The notes under the pieces: generated by a model
Databases searched by the model: none
What the model was told of the DNA's origin: nothing
Seen by the model: the letters and a program-made list of their open reading frames with translations, nothing else
Assembly (NCBI RefSeq): GCF_003967535.1
Contig: NZ_BIFR01000001.1
Span: 2,045,001-2,109,000, forward strand
Source: Tengunoibacter tsumagoiensis
Lineage (GTDB): Bacteria > Chloroflexota > Ktedonobacteria > Ktedonobacterales > Ktedonobacteraceae
Length of the DNA stretch: 64,000 nucleotides
Direction: 5' to 3'
Part shown: piece by piece, positions 1 to 9,969 of the stretch
Layout of the letters: each line of letters opens with the position of its first letter
How positions within the stretch are numbered: position 1 is the stretch's first letter
Translations under genes and position numbers: made by a program

Positions 1-682
1 GTCTTCGACTCAACAGAGTGATCCATCGAATGTGATAAAAAAGTTTGGTGTCTTTGATCAGCGTCCCTTTGATGTGATTCAATATTGGCTTCAACATAAG
101 ACTGGAGCTGGCTTCATTACTATCGATGGCTCCATTGAGAATCGTGATACTCACAAGTTGCTTGCTGATCCTTTTACGGGCTCTGAGATCTATGGCGAGA
201 TTGTCAAATGGATACGTGGACTTAACCCTACGTTCTATCCAGGCTCGACGACTCTGCCTATCTGGCTAGCAGAATGGTTTACCTCACCATATATTGATAA
301 TTTCAATGATGTCTATGATAATGCTGTGAAAAGCTATGCGATGGTAAAGTTTATTGCTGCTGGGGGATCTGTGGCTCTCTCCTGGGGTGGATCGGGGGAT
401 GGTTCCTCGGATCAGGGCTACTGGTCTCCAACAAACTATGCTGGAGGGGGAGTAGCTCACCCCTGGTATGATACGGTGAAGGCATTGAGTACAGACTTTG
501 GGGTTGGGAAGGTGCTCTATGCTGTGAGTGTATCGGATGCACATCAAGTAGCTGCTCTAGCGACCGATCAGAAGATTATTATCATTAATAAGACCGATAA
601 GACTCTTGCTCTGACCGTTAATGGAACCGCGACAACCCTGACGCCCTATCAGGTACTTGTGATGGACTCTACCCACCAGTGA
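1..682 (+). CDS. C-terminal part of a glycoside hydrolase-like protein (5' end outside window)
   Basis: The reading frame is open from base 2, so the GTG at 32 is probably internal and the gene begins before the window. What is visible is the last ~226 residues: the end of an alpha/beta barrel with aromatic-rich segments (LPIWLAEWF, SVALSWGGSGDG, YWSPTN) followed by a ~60-residue beta domain (VSVSDAHQVAAL, IIINKTDKTLAL) like the C-terminal beta-sandwich of clan GH-A glycosidases. LAEWF could be the strand carrying the catalytic acid, but this is inference. The family (GH39/GH5-like) cannot be settled without the N-terminus. A polysaccharide deacetylase follows on the same strand after 106 bases, suggesting a small carbohydrate-processing group. 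Confidence 0.6.
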   Translation, partial: SSTQQSDPSNVIKKFGVFDQRPFDVIQYWLQHKTGAGFITIDGSIENRDTHKLLADPFTGSEIYGEIVKWIRGLNPTFYPGSTTLPIWLAEWFTSPYIDNFNDVYDNAVKSYAMVKFIAAGGSVALSWGGSGDGSSDQGYWSPTNYAGGGVAHPWYDTVKALSTDFGVGKVLYAVSVSDAHQVAALATDQKIIIINKTDKTLALTVNGTATTLTPYQVLVMDSTHQ

Positions 683-788
683 GCTTTTTGTGCAGTGGTA
701 AGTTATCGTGATGGCAGGTAATTTCTGAGAGCCAGAGAGATGGATAGCCTGCGCGGCTCTCACTTTATTTTTTAGAGAAGGATACTGT

Positions 789-1781
789 ATGCTCAGTCGT
801 TTGCGTATGTATCTCGCTGCTGGTCTGTATTATACTGGTGCTTTGCGTCTCTATCGTATGTTAAACAGGGAGACGAAGCCACAGCTCCTTATTTTGAAAT
901 ATCATCGCGCCACTGGTCATGAGCTCCGGCAGCAATTTCAATTTTTGCGGCGTTATTATCGTTTATTATCCATCGAGGAGGCGTTGCAAGAGCTATTTGC
1001 GGCCCAGCCCCAGGTAAGTAGAGATCGTCGCCCGCCCCTGGTGATTAGCTTTGATGATGGTTATCGTGACTTTTACACAGAGGCGTTTCCATTGGCGAAG
1101 GAGCTCAATATCCCTTTGACGGTTTATTTGATTCCTGGCTATATTGAGCGGGGCGATTTTTTCTGGTGGTTTGAGGATGAGCGTCTGATCTCTCGTGCAC
1201 AGGTTGAGGTTGTAACGTTGGATCAGAAGAGCTATCGCTTACAGGAGCCTGCTGAACGAGCTGCGTTGAAGACATACATTGCCGATAAATTGCGCCTGGC
1301 ACCTTCTGTAACTGAGAGAGATGCTTTTCTGTGGTTTGTGCGCCGGGCCTTAGCTGTCCCTTCAACGGTACAGGAAGAGGATCTACCAATGTTTCCACTG
1401 TTGTGGGAGCAGGTAGAAGAGATGGCTAAAAGTGGGTTAATCTCGTTTGGAGCTCATTCTCAGCATCATCCCCAGTTGGAGCGTTTGACGGAAACCTCAG
1501 AATTGCAGCGTGAGGTGGCTGAATGCCGTCTTATGCTGGAAGCCCGGTTGGGACATCCAGTGCAGAGCTTTGCCTATCCTGTGGAGCCGGATACTCTTAT
1601 CGCAGAGAAGGTCCTTAAGGCGGTCAAACAGGCGGGATATCGTTGGGCTCTGACATCTACATCTGGAGTGAATACGCCCGAGAGTGACCCTTTCCAGTTG
1701 AAGCGTATTGAGTCATCTGCGGATGAGCCCTGGTTGATTCTCGCCACAAAATTAGCGGCCTTAAAAGATGCAACAAAATAG
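789..1781 (+). CDS. polysaccharide deacetylase family protein (NodB homology)
   Basis: A 330-residue protein with the NodB/CE4 fold. Motif 1 is SFDDGY at about residues 87-92, where the two Asp provide the catalytic base and a metal ligand. Motif 2 is GAHSQHHPQL at 221-230, with His223 and His227 as metal ligands. A later SFAYPVEPD segment matches motif 3. Members remove N- or O-acetyl groups from chitin-like oligomers, peptidoglycan or exopolysaccharide using a divalent metal. No clear signal peptide is visible, only a mildly hydrophobic start (residues 8-20), so it may act in the cytoplasm or be membrane-associated. The start is supported by AGAAGGA eight bases before the ATG. It follows the glycosidase fragment on the same strand. 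The substrate is unknown. Confidence 0.85.
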   Translation: MLSRLRMYLAAGLYYTGALRLYRMLNRETKPQLLILKYHRATGHELRQQFQFLRRYYRLLSIEEALQELFAAQPQVSRDRRPPLVISFDDGYRDFYTEAFPLAKELNIPLTVYLIPGYIERGDFFWWFEDERLISRAQVEVVTLDQKSYRLQEPAERAALKTYIADKLRLAPSVTERDAFLWFVRRALAVPSTVQEEDLPMFPLLWEQVEEMAKSGLISFGAHSQHHPQLERLTETSELQREVAECRLMLEARLGHPVQSFAYPVEPDTLIAEKVLKAVKQAGYRWALTSTSGVNTPESDPFQLKRIESSADEPWLILATKLAALKDATK

Positions 1782-1855
1782 ATTGTTGGAAGGGAAAGGA
1801 TAGATCCGACCACCAGGGAGCCCCTTCCTGATCTCGCTCGCGTAAAATGTGTGCT

Positions 1856-1891
1856 CTGCTCTCTCTATCTCATCGAGGTAAGAGAGAGCAG
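1856..1891. terminator. hairpin between convergent genes
   Basis: An 11-bp perfect stem (CTGCTCTCTCT pairing with AGAGAGAGCAG) with a 14-base loop lies between the deacetylase (+) and the MBL-fold hydrolase (-). There is no U-tract, so termination is inferred from position. Confidence 0.5.
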
Positions 1892-1936
1892 GTACAGCGG
1901 ACCCGGAGCAAGAGAAGAGGGAAGGGATCTTCTCAC

Positions 1937-2878
1937 TTAGCTCAGGACGCTGTCAGGCTGTTTTTTCTTCCAGTAGCGCAGATAGCCCTGCACTGTCATA
2001 GAATAATTTGTCGCTAACTCTAATTTTTTAAGAATATCTTTAGAGCCTGCAAGGCGTACCACTTCGGGTTCAGTATGCGCTTTGAGCATCTGCGTAATCT
2101 CGGCCTCACTTTTTCCATCACGCACAGCCCCTAGAATGAAATTCCCCCAGGTAATGAGCTTCTCACGGAGCCTTTCAATATGCTGTGTGGGATTGCGTAC
2201 AGCACCGAAATGAGCCAGATAGAGAAGATCTGGATAGAGCCGCTTCATCTTATCCAGGCTATTGAACCAATCGTCCAGATCAAGATCGGGTGGGGGAGTG
2301 GGAGGGCGAACATAATTGACATTTGGCAGATGCACCCCTGCAATATCGCCAGCAAATAGAGCGCCAGAATGGACATCAAAGAAAACAACATGGTGGATAG
2401 CATGTCCAGGGGTATAGTGAACCTCCAATCGCCGCCCGGCCACTGTAAGGATCTCGCCATCGTCTAATGTATGAATGCGTTCTTGAGGGACGGGTTTAAT
2501 CTCTCCCCAGAGCTCTTGCATCTGATCTTGATAGATACGGGTGGCACTGGCGATAAATTTTGTGGGATCAACGAGATGTGGTGCACCTTTACGATGGACG
2601 TAGATCTGAGCCTTTGGCATCGACTCCAACAGGGTACCGGTTCCGCCCATATGGTCGAGATGGATGTGTGTGCCCAGGATATGAGTCACCTCTTCAGGTT
2701 GGAAGCCAGCTTCCCGAAGAGCATCCAGGAGCGCGGGCACGGTTGTGGTGGGCCCTGGATCGATAATAGCCAGCTCTTTATTGCCAGCTAGCAGGTAAGG
2801 ACCAATGATCTCATCTTCACCTTGGAATGGCAGATTACATTGCCAGAGATCGGCACTGAGTTTTTGTACAGCTGTCAA
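1937..2878 (-). CDS. MBL-fold metallo-hydrolase
   Basis: A 313-residue metallo-beta-lactamase-fold hydrolase. The zinc signature THIHLDHMGG (HxHxDH) is clear, followed by YTPGHAIHHVVF, LFAGDIAG and LAHFGAV, which supply the remaining metal ligands. The closest named groups are glyoxalase II-like or lactonase-like hydrolases; the substrate is not evident. The start is TTG with AAGGAGAT ending eight bases upstream. The frame stays open 34 codons further upstream, but that part has no ribosome-binding site and reads through the gap behind the aldehyde dehydrogenase gene. It lies 155 bases downstream of that gene on the same strand and may be co-transcribed. Confidence 0.85.
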   Translation of the reverse strand: MTAVQKLSADLWQCNLPFQGEDEIIGPYLLAGNKELAIIDPGPTTTVPALLDALREAGFQPEEVTHILGTHIHLDHMGGTGTLLESMPKAQIYVHRKGAPHLVDPTKFIASATRIYQDQMQELWGEIKPVPQERIHTLDDGEILTVAGRRLEVHYTPGHAIHHVVFFDVHSGALFAGDIAGVHLPNVNYVRPPTPPPDLDLDDWFNSLDKMKRLYPDLLYLAHFGAVRNPTQHIERLREKLITWGNFILGAVRDGKSEAEITQMLKAHTEPEVVRLAGSKDILKKLELATNYSMTVQGYLRYWKKKQPDSVLS

Positions 2879-3033
2879 GGACGGTATCTCCTTTGCACCA
2901 GTGTGTTTCAGTTGTTCCTTAGTGCTGCGGACCGCCCATACGATGGGCAGGTCCGCTGTTTGTACGTTCTGTCCTCTCACAATGGAGAGGGTAAAACGGT
3001 GTGCATAGCCGAAAAAGCTTGCCGATGGATGGG

Positions 3034-4611
3034 CTACTTTTTGACCGAGATGGCTTTGGCCTGTGTGAAGAGCAGAAGGTAGTCGTTGCCACCAGCCTTT
3101 GAGTCAGTGCCAGACATATTGAAGCCGCCAAATGGCTGGACGCCGACTAGGGCTCCCGTACATTTGCGGTTCAGATAAAGATTACCCACATGATACTCTG
3201 CTTTGACACGTTCGAGACGCTGTGCATTCTGAGTAAAGAAGGCACCTGTCAGGCCATATTCGGTATCATTGGCGATGTGAAGCGCATCATCAAAATCTTT
3301 CGCTTTAATGACTGCAAGGACTGGTCCAAAGATCTCTTCTTGCGCAATGCGAGCGTGTGAATCGACGTTAGCGATAACGGTTGGCTCAATAAAGTAGCCT
3401 GAGCCTCGGTGATTACCACCAACCAGTAACTGGCCCTCACCTTTGCCAATCTCGATATAATCGAGGATCTTTTTCATGGCATTCTCATCAACCACTGGCC
3501 CCATATAGGTAGTGGGCTGAGTAGGATCGCCAAGCGTGAGCTTTTTGGTCTTCTCCACAACCTTTGCCAGCACCTCATCATAGACCTGTTCGACAATGAT
3601 TGCACGCGAGCCAGCAGAGCATTTTTGTCCCTGGAAACCAAAGGCCGAGGCGACAATGGCCGTGGCAGCTGCCTCGAGATCGGCGGTCTCATCAACCACA
3701 ACAGCGTCTTTTCCGCCCATCTCTAAGATGGTGCGTTTGAGCCAGCGCTGACCTTTCTGATGTTTGGAGGCACGCTCGAAGATGCGCAGGCCAACATCGC
3801 GTGAGCCCGTAAAAGCGATAAACCGGACCAGTGGATTATCAACCAGAGTATCGCCAATGACCGATCCTGAACCAGGAAGAAAGTTTACCACGCCTGCTGG
3901 AAGGCCAACCTCTTCGAGGATACGCATAAACTGATAAGCGATAGCTGGTGCGGTGCTGGCTGGTTTAAGAATGGCGGTATTGCCAGTGACAAATGCCGCA
4001 CTGGTCATGCCGACCATAATTGCGCAAGGGAAATTCCAGGGTGGAATAACGGCAGCCACTCCAAGAGGAATGTAAACGAGCGCATTTTTCTCGCCCTCAA
4101 CCTGTACAACAGGCTGTTCGCCAGAAAGACGCAGCGCTTCGCGGGCATAAAATTCTAGGAAGTCAATAGCTTCAGCGGTATCTGCATCCGCCTCTACCCA
4201 GCTTTTACCAACCTCATAGATCATCCAGGCGTTGATATAAAAACGGCGCTCTTTCATAAGGTCAGCCGCCGCAAACAGATAGCCAGCGCGCTCTTCGGCA
4301 GGAACATGTTTCCATGTCTCGAAGGTTCTGGCAGCTACCTGTACTGCCTCGTTAGCCTGTTCTACGCTGGCTTTGGAGAAGTATCCAATGACCTGTGAGG
4401 GGTTGCTAGGGTTGACGGATGCAAAGGTTTCGGCGGTCTTAATCTTCTTCCCATTGATAATAAGGGGATAGGTCTGACCAAGTTCGCTTTTCACCTGCTC
4501 AAGCGCCTCGATCTGAGCACGTTGGGCCGCTTCCTGTGAGAAATCGGTGAACGCTGCATTTATAAAAGGCTGTTGGGCACGAGTGAATATATTGTTTGTT
4601 GTTGTTGTCAT
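3034..4611 (-). CDS. pruA: L-glutamate gamma-semialdehyde dehydrogenase (1-pyrroline-5-carboxylate dehydrogenase)
   Basis: A 525-residue aldehyde dehydrogenase of the RocA/PruA type that oxidises glutamate-5-semialdehyde to glutamate with NAD+, the second step of proline and arginine breakdown. Landmarks are PWNFP at 191-195, the NAD-binding FTGSRDVG around 268-275, Glu297 in LEMGGK and the catalytic Cys331 in GQKCSAGSR. Length fits the stand-alone bacterial enzyme (~515 residues); no proline dehydrogenase domain is attached and none is seen next door. The cytosolic N-terminus ([10 protein letters not shown]) is typical. The start ATG has a weak AGGAG about 11 bases upstream (CCAGGAGTAATTTTA). 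Confidence 0.93.
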   Translation of the reverse strand: MTTTTNNIFTRAQQPFINAAFTDFSQEAAQRAQIEALEQVKSELGQTYPLIINGKKIKTAETFASVNPSNPSQVIGYFSKASVEQANEAVQVAARTFETWKHVPAEERAGYLFAAADLMKERRFYINAWMIYEVGKSWVEADADTAEAIDFLEFYAREALRLSGEQPVVQVEGEKNALVYIPLGVAAVIPPWNFPCAIMVGMTSAAFVTGNTAILKPASTAPAIAYQFMRILEEVGLPAGVVNFLPGSGSVIGDTLVDNPLVRFIAFTGSRDVGLRIFERASKHQKGQRWLKRTILEMGGKDAVVVDETADLEAAATAIVASAFGFQGQKCSAGSRAIIVEQVYDEVLAKVVEKTKKLTLGDPTQPTTYMGPVVDENAMKKILDYIEIGKGEGQLLVGGNHRGSGYFIEPTVIANVDSHARIAQEEIFGPVLAVIKAKDFDDALHIANDTEYGLTGAFFTQNAQRLERVKAEYHVGNLYLNRKCTGALVGVQPFGGFNMSGTDSKAGGNDYLLLFTQAKAISVKK

Positions 4612-4713
4612 TAAAATTACTCCTGGGATACACCCTTGGATACACGCCAGCGTGTGGGGACACGAATACTTCCTCCATTGTATCTCATAAGATGGGAGAT
4701 GGGAAATGCTAGC

Positions 4714-6204
4714 TCAGGAATGAAGTGCAAGTGTGCTGACAAGTTTTGTCATGAGATCAACGATACGAATCGCATGATTGTTGGTATCTGCAATGTAGAG
4801 CCTGTTCTGGCCAGCGGCTATCCCACCGGGCTCGTTGAATTGGGCTTCTGATAATGAACCATCGCGCAGACCACCTTCACCTGTTCCCGCATAGCTCTGT
4901 ACTGCCCTGGTTGTTGGATTCAAGTGTTTGATGCGATTATTATAGGTATCGCTGAGATAGAGTTGCCCATTGGTGAAGCAGAGACCCTGAACATGTTGAA
5001 GTCGCACGTCTTCACCTATGCCATCCTGATCGCCAAAATCAAAGAGTCCTGAGCCGATCAGTGTCTTGACCAGCGAAGGTTCCTTTAAAGTGATCTGGCG
5101 CACAGCACTTGTCTCGCTATCTGCTACAAAGAGATCTTCCGACGTAAGCGCCAGACCGTTGGGTTGTGCAAAAAAGGCCTCTAAGGCTGGACCGTCTCCG
5201 ATACCCTCGGGACCAGCTCCAGCAAAGGGCGCAATCTCGCCACGCGTGAGATCTAATGCGGACACCAGATGCATGCCGGCCATTGCAATATAGAGCGTCT
5301 GCCCATTCAAAGCAAGATCCCAGGGTGAGCTTAAAGCAGTTGTCAGAGCAGAGCCTGACTTAGGGGCATTGCGTATAAGACCATATTGCTCGCCAGTCCC
5401 TGCGATGGTCTCAACCTGTTGTCGCTGGAGATCGACGCGACGGATCGCATGATTCTCAGTATCGGCGACATAGAGGATCTCACCATGAAGGACGACTCCT
5501 TGAGGACGCCGAAATTGGGCTTCTGAGAGCTTCCCATCCTGGAAGCCAGCTTCTCCATTTCCAATCACCTGCCGAATCTTACCAGTAAGAGAACATTCCA
5601 GGAGACGATGATGACTGGAATCGCTGACGATGAGACGATCGGCGGCTTCATCTACGGCCAGTTTTCCTGGAAAAGCCAGCAAGGTCTGGGGAGCAGGTTG
5701 ACGTGTAAAGGTCAGACGGCGAGGCTCTAAGAGCTGATGCTCGCGAAAATCATCCACCATCTCCTGGATCAGCAGCTTGCCTCCCTCCGGAGAGATCTCT
5801 CCCTCATGCCGACCAATGACGCGATTTTCTGGATCAAGAAAGATCAACGTTGGCCATGCGCGGACAGCATATTGTTTCCAGAGATACATCGAGCGATCAT
5901 TGACGACAGGATGATCGATTCCATAGCGCAATACGGCATCGCGCACACTATCAGTAAACTTCTCGTTGGGAAACTTTGGTGAATGAACGCTAATAACAGT
6001 CACTTCAAGTGGAAAAGCCTCAGCAATCTCGTGCAATTGGGCCAGAGCATGCATACAATTGATGCAGCAGAACGTCCAGAAATGGAGGATCGTAATCCTT
6101 CCTCGTAGCTCCTGGAGCTGAATAGGATGATCGCTATTAATCCAATCCAGCCCCTTTTGAAATTGTGGAGCTCGTACCTCTCCGCGAAAACGCGATGTTG
6201 TCAT
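4714..6204 (-). CDS. thioredoxin-like domain fused to NHL-repeat propeller (NHLRC2-like)
   Basis: A 496-residue two-domain protein. Residues ~1-150 form a TlpA/AhpC-like thioredoxin fold with the redox pair Cys47-Ile-Asn-Cys50 (in WTFCCINC) and a cis-proline segment AWPTLIF. Residues ~165-490 contain repeated NHL units (for example [62 protein letters not shown]) that should build a six-bladed propeller. This architecture matches the NHLRC2 family found in bacteria and animals, whose biochemical role is not settled. No signal peptide is visible, so it is probably cytosolic. It is on the same strand as the aldehyde dehydrogenase, about 100 bases upstream of it. Confidence 0.85.
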   Translation of the reverse strand: MTTSRFRGEVRAPQFQKGLDWINSDHPIQLQELRGRITILHFWTFCCINCMHALAQLHEIAEAFPLEVTVISVHSPKFPNEKFTDSVRDAVLRYGIDHPVVNDRSMYLWKQYAVRAWPTLIFLDPENRVIGRHEGEISPEGGKLLIQEMVDDFREHQLLEPRRLTFTRQPAPQTLLAFPGKLAVDEAADRLIVSDSSHHRLLECSLTGKIRQVIGNGEAGFQDGKLSEAQFRRPQGVVLHGEILYVADTENHAIRRVDLQRQQVETIAGTGEQYGLIRNAPKSGSALTTALSSPWDLALNGQTLYIAMAGMHLVSALDLTRGEIAPFAGAGPEGIGDGPALEAFFAQPNGLALTSEDLFVADSETSAVRQITLKEPSLVKTLIGSGLFDFGDQDGIGEDVRLQHVQGLCFTNGQLYLSDTYNNRIKHLNPTTRAVQSYAGTGEGGLRDGSLSEAQFNEPGGIAAGQNRLYIADTNNHAIRIVDLMTKLVSTLALHS

Positions 6205-6495
6205 TATTCTCTCCCCCTTCCCGGGTTGTTTGATACTCTATTGTATCCGATAGCGCTCACAGATCGCTCACAAACCCCCAGAGTCAGCGAAATCTTGAAG
6301 CTATTGCTTGTGTTCATCCGTACTAACTAGTGGAACAGTCAATTTTTAGACTACGGTGTCTCTATATTGACTGGAATTTTTATTGCTGAAATTAAGGCTA
6401 TTATTCTTAGATCTGTGCTCGTCTATCATTTATTGAATAGATAAGATTTTTTATGTATTCAAAAGATAGGCAGGAATGGTCGAAGGAGACTGAGT

Positions 6496-8151
6496 ATGTT
6501 TACATTAGGTGCTGTAGCAACAGCCCCCGTTACCGCTCATGTTCAGTGGGTGGATTACTTAATCATTGGAGTCTATTTCCTTGTCACACTTGGCATTGGA
6601 CTGATTCTGCGCCGCAAAATGAAATCCTCTGAAGATTTCTTTCTCTCGGGCCGTTCGTTACCCAGTTGGGTAACTGGCCTGGCTTTTGTTGGTGCTAACC
6701 TGGGAGCGTTAGAGATTCTGGGTATGGGGGCTGCGGCAGCCCAGTATGGTATGATGCAGGCGCACTTTTATTGGATTGGCGCTATTCCTGCCATGTTGTT
6801 TGTCGCCATCTTTATGATGCCTTTTTACTATGGAAGCAAAGCTCATTCGGTTCCGGGCTTTCTGAAATTACGTTACAATGAGGCAACCCGTGGTTTTAAT
6901 GCCATCACCTTTGGAATTCTCACGCTGCTCACAAGTGGAATAAACATGTACGCTGCGGCCCTGGTCTTTAATGTACTGCTGGGCTGGTCGCTGGATGCAA
7001 GCATCTGGCTGGCGGCAGTCTTTATCATGGCGTATATTCTGCTGGGTGGTCTAACCTCATCAATATACAATGAAACACTACAATTCTTTTTGATCGTCGC
7101 TGGTCTCTTGCCTTTAACCATTATTGGTCTACTGAATGTTGGCGGCTGGTCAGGGCTACAAGAGCGTGTAAACAATCCGGCCTTCTTCCATCTCTGGATT
7201 AACACGGCAGGAAATAACAATCCGTTTGGCGTGAACTTTATCGGTATCGCGTTGGGGCTAGGTTTTGTCTTGAGCTTTGGGTACTGGTGTACAGACTTCC
7301 TGGTTGTACAGCGTGCACTGGCGGCTGAAGATGAGGCGGCGGCTGAGCGAACGCCTTTGATTGCAGCCTTCCCAAAACTGTTCTTCCCGTTCCTGGCAAT
7401 TATCCCAGGCCTGGTAGTCTTAACCGTCTTCCCACAGTTAGGAAAGACGCCGGGCTTTGAGAACTCATTCAACATGGCGATCCCTTATGCGATGGTTCGT
7501 TACCTGCCCAATGGTCTGCTTGGCCTTGGTCTGACTGCTTTGCTGGCCGCCTTTATGTCTGGGATGGCTGGTAATGTAACGGCCTTTAATACGGTCTGGA
7601 CGTATGACATCTACCGAGCATATATCAAACGCGATGCCTCAGATCGTCACTACCTGAACATGGGACGTATCGTCACCGTAGTAGGCATTATCCTGAGTGT
7701 AGGAACTGCGTATATTGCGGCCAGCTTTACGAGCATTATGGATTATGTTCAGGCGCTCTTCTCTGTTGTCAATGCACCGTTGTTAGCAACTTTCTTATTG
7801 GGAATGTTCTGGAAGCGTACAACAGCCTGGGGTGGTTTCTTTGGCGTGGTTATTGGTACACTGGTTGCACTCTTCCTCTGGATTGGCGAGACCGTCTATC
7901 ATCTGTTCTCCTTTGGGAGCTCCGAAGGATCGAGCATGTGGCGTGCATTGATTGGTTGGGGAGTCTGTTTTGTCGTCACAATCATCATCTCATTGTTTAC
8001 CAAACCCAAACCTGATGAAGAGCTGAAAGGTCTGGTCTATAGCCTGACCCCGAAACGAACGGCTGTGGAAACGGTCTGGTACAAACGGCCAATCGTCCTT
8101 GCGAGTATCGCCCTGGTCATCTTCATCATCTTCAACCTGATGTTCTTCTAA
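6496..8151 (+). CDS. sodium:solute symporter family protein
   Basis: A 551-residue integral membrane protein with about 13-14 hydrophobic helices, of the SSS family (LeuT fold), which drives uptake of a sugar, vitamin or organic acid with Na+. Typical segments are EDFFLSGRSLPSWVTGLAFV (residues ~50-70), ANLGALEILGMGAAAAQYG, the LLAAFMSGMAGNVTAFNTV segment in TM8-9, and TLLTSGINMYAAALVF. It resembles SGLT-like bacterial members; the substrate cannot be read from sequence. The start has AAGGAG eight bases upstream. The next gene, a small two-helix protein, follows after 16 bases and is likely co-transcribed. Confidence 0.9.
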   Translation: MFTLGAVATAPVTAHVQWVDYLIIGVYFLVTLGIGLILRRKMKSSEDFFLSGRSLPSWVTGLAFVGANLGALEILGMGAAAAQYGMMQAHFYWIGAIPAMLFVAIFMMPFYYGSKAHSVPGFLKLRYNEATRGFNAITFGILTLLTSGINMYAAALVFNVLLGWSLDASIWLAAVFIMAYILLGGLTSSIYNETLQFFLIVAGLLPLTIIGLLNVGGWSGLQERVNNPAFFHLWINTAGNNNPFGVNFIGIALGLGFVLSFGYWCTDFLVVQRALAAEDEAAAERTPLIAAFPKLFFPFLAIIPGLVVLTVFPQLGKTPGFENSFNMAIPYAMVRYLPNGLLGLGLTALLAAFMSGMAGNVTAFNTVWTYDIYRAYIKRDASDRHYLNMGRIVTVVGIILSVGTAYIAASFTSIMDYVQALFSVVNAPLLATFLLGMFWKRTTAWGGFFGVVIGTLVALFLWIGETVYHLFSFGSSEGSSMWRALIGWGVCFVVTIIISLFTKPKPDEELKGLVYSLTPKRTAVETVWYKRPIVLASIALVIFIIFNLMFF

Positions 8152-8167
8152 TGAGAGGGAGAGAGAT

Positions 8168-8410
8168 ATGAGTCAACAAGATATGCAGCCTTCGAGTGAG
8201 GGGCATCAGATGTCCATTGCACTGATTATTGGGGGGACAATTGCGCTGATTGGTGTGATTATTCTGTTGTATGGTCTGTTTGGTGGGGCCAGTTACAGTA
8301 TGAGCGAAGGGATTAATTTTAATCTCTGGTGGGGCCTTGGAATGGTGATCTTTGGCCTTCTGATGAGTGCTGGAAGCTACTTTTCTGGAAAGCGGACCAC
8401 AGGTAAATAA
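8168..8410 (+). CDS. small two-helix membrane protein, partner of the symporter gene
   Basis: An 80-residue protein with two predicted membrane helices (roughly 16-38 and 52-70) and a basic C-terminus. It begins 16 bases after the symporter stop with a purine-rich AGAGGGAGAGAG leader, so co-transcription is very likely. No family recognised. Short membrane proteins next to SSS transporters sometimes act as accessory subunits; here that is inference. Confidence 0.75.
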   Translation: MSQQDMQPSSEGHQMSIALIIGGTIALIGVIILLYGLFGGASYSMSEGINFNLWWGLGMVIFGLLMSAGSYFSGKRTTGK

Positions 8411-8458
8411 AGAGCATCAGTTGTTTTGATGGTGAGCCCATCAAGCAAGAGTTCATAG

Positions 8459-8524
8459 GTTAGAATGGCCGACTCATCCCCGTGAGGCAAGTTTGTTGCT
8501 CGGGGATGAGCCGGCCATTCTAAC
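8459..8524. terminator. 24-bp-stem hairpin after the symporter operon
   Basis: Arms at 8459-8482 and 8501-8524 pair at 23 of 24 positions (GTTAGAATGGCC / GGCCATTCTAAC at the ends), with an 18-base loop. No U-run follows. Probably the transcription end or an RNA-stabilising hairpin of the symporter operon. A miniature inverted-repeat element is an alternative, but no flanking target duplication is obvious. Confidence 0.6.
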
Positions 8525-8662
8525 GGGCTAGGAGAGATGGTTTATTTTAGGTGAGAAGTCAGCAGAGATTGTGTTCCTTCTGTACAATGGTGAGACTACA
8601 TTGTCGTACCTGCCGCTAGCTGGAGCATAGGCTCAGGCGGTAGCTAGAAAGGTCGTTCTCTG

Positions 8663-9916
8663 ATGACGTTTACCCTGGGTGTAAATTATTGGCCGCGCAA
8701 GAAGGCCATGTACTGGTGGAAGGCTTTTGATCGAGCGGAAGTAGCCTCTGAGTTTGCAGAGATTGCTGCGCTGAAATTGCAGGTTGCGCGCATCTTTCTG
8801 TTCTGGGAAGACTTTCAGCCTTCGCCTGAGAAGATTAATCCTCAGGCTCTCATAGACTTAGGGGTAGTTCTTGATACCGCTCAAGCGATTGGGATCAAGG
8901 TCATGCCCACTTTTTTCACCGGGCATATGTCGGGAGCCAATTGGTGGCCGAGCTGGGCGCTGCTGGATCGCGAGCAAGAGGTGTTTGTACGGCGCTGCAT
9001 CTCTGATGGAAAAGAGACAACGCGAGCCGGGCGCGACCCTTATACCGATCCCTTGATGCTTGATGCTGAGCTCCGGCTGGTGAAAGCAGTCTGTGGTCGT
9101 TATGGAGAGCATCCAGCCATCTATTCCTGGAACTTTTCTAACGAGCCGGACATTTTTTATCAACCAAAGTCCTTTCAGGATTCAGCACGCTGGAATGCTT
9201 TGTTGACGAAAGAAGTGCGTAAGTATTCAACTCGTCCAACGAGCGCAGGGATTCATCAGCCAGCGGTAGCAGAGTACACAGGCTTTCGTCCTGATTATCT
9301 TGCTCCTGCGAACGATTATCTCTCCATGCATGGATATAGCATCTTTTACCCTGGCACAGCCATAAGCGATCCGCTCAATAGCAATCTCATTCCATTTACC
9401 AATCTGGTTACTGAGGCACTGGGTGGCAAGCCAGTGCTCTTTGAAGAATTTGGCTATAGTAGTTCTGAACACGGAGATGTCTCAGTTTTTAAACCTAAGC
9501 CTTTTTCAAATGGAGGAAAGGTCTTTGTCGCGAGTGATGTGGATGGGGGGCGTTATTATCAAGAAGTATTAGAAAAATTAGCTCTTTGTGGCTCATTGGG
9601 AGCCTTTGGGTGGGATTTCTCGGATTATGATCCCTCTCTGTGGGGCTTACCACCGCTTGATCTCTATGAACATGAGCGCTTCTTTGGTCTGACTCGCTAT
9701 GATGGAACAGTCAAGCCTTCGGGGCTAGCAATGCGTGCCTTTGCGGAGCGCATCGAAGCTGGTGAACTTCCCAGGCGCGTCTTTGGTCCGCTAACGCTTG
9801 ATCCTGATCACTGGTATACCAATCCTGAGAAACATTTTGCTCAACTCTTTGCCGAATGGAATCAACGTCTGAATAATTATACTATGAATTCCAGTGCTTT
9901 TTTGGGTGCAAAGTAG
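8663..9916 (+). CDS. cytosolic clan GH-A glycoside hydrolase (beta-mannosidase/cellulase-like)
   Basis: A 417-residue TIM-barrel glycosidase. It starts with GVNYWPRKKAMYWWKAFD, typical of the mannan endo-1,4-beta-mannosidase/GH5-like group. The acid/base Glu lies in YSWNFSNEPD and the likely nucleophile Glu in GKPVLFEEFGYSS. There is no signal peptide, so it should act on imported oligosaccharides in the cytoplasm. A putative sugar symporter lies just upstream, although a strong hairpin separates the two. The start is near AAAGGTCG, about eight bases before the ATG. Exact GH family and substrate are undecided. Confidence 0.82.
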   Translation: MTFTLGVNYWPRKKAMYWWKAFDRAEVASEFAEIAALKLQVARIFLFWEDFQPSPEKINPQALIDLGVVLDTAQAIGIKVMPTFFTGHMSGANWWPSWALLDREQEVFVRRCISDGKETTRAGRDPYTDPLMLDAELRLVKAVCGRYGEHPAIYSWNFSNEPDIFYQPKSFQDSARWNALLTKEVRKYSTRPTSAGIHQPAVAEYTGFRPDYLAPANDYLSMHGYSIFYPGTAISDPLNSNLIPFTNLVTEALGGKPVLFEEFGYSSSEHGDVSVFKPKPFSNGGKVFVASDVDGGRYYQEVLEKLALCGSLGAFGWDFSDYDPSLWGLPPLDLYEHERFFGLTRYDGTVKPSGLAMRAFAERIEAGELPRRVFGPLTLDPDHWYTNPEKHFAQLFAEWNQRLNNYTMNSSAFLGAK

Positions 9917-9969
9917 TATACTATTGACGCAAAAACTATGAGCACAAAAGAAGTAGGAGTGTAGACGAT

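Noticed and set aside
6873..7475. 200-codon minus-strand frame inside the symporter gene
   Set aside because: The plus-strand symporter has clear family motifs across the whole span; the opposite frame has none.
8459..8524. Miniature transposable element
   Set aside because: The inverted repeat has a terminator position and no visible target duplication or second copy in the window.
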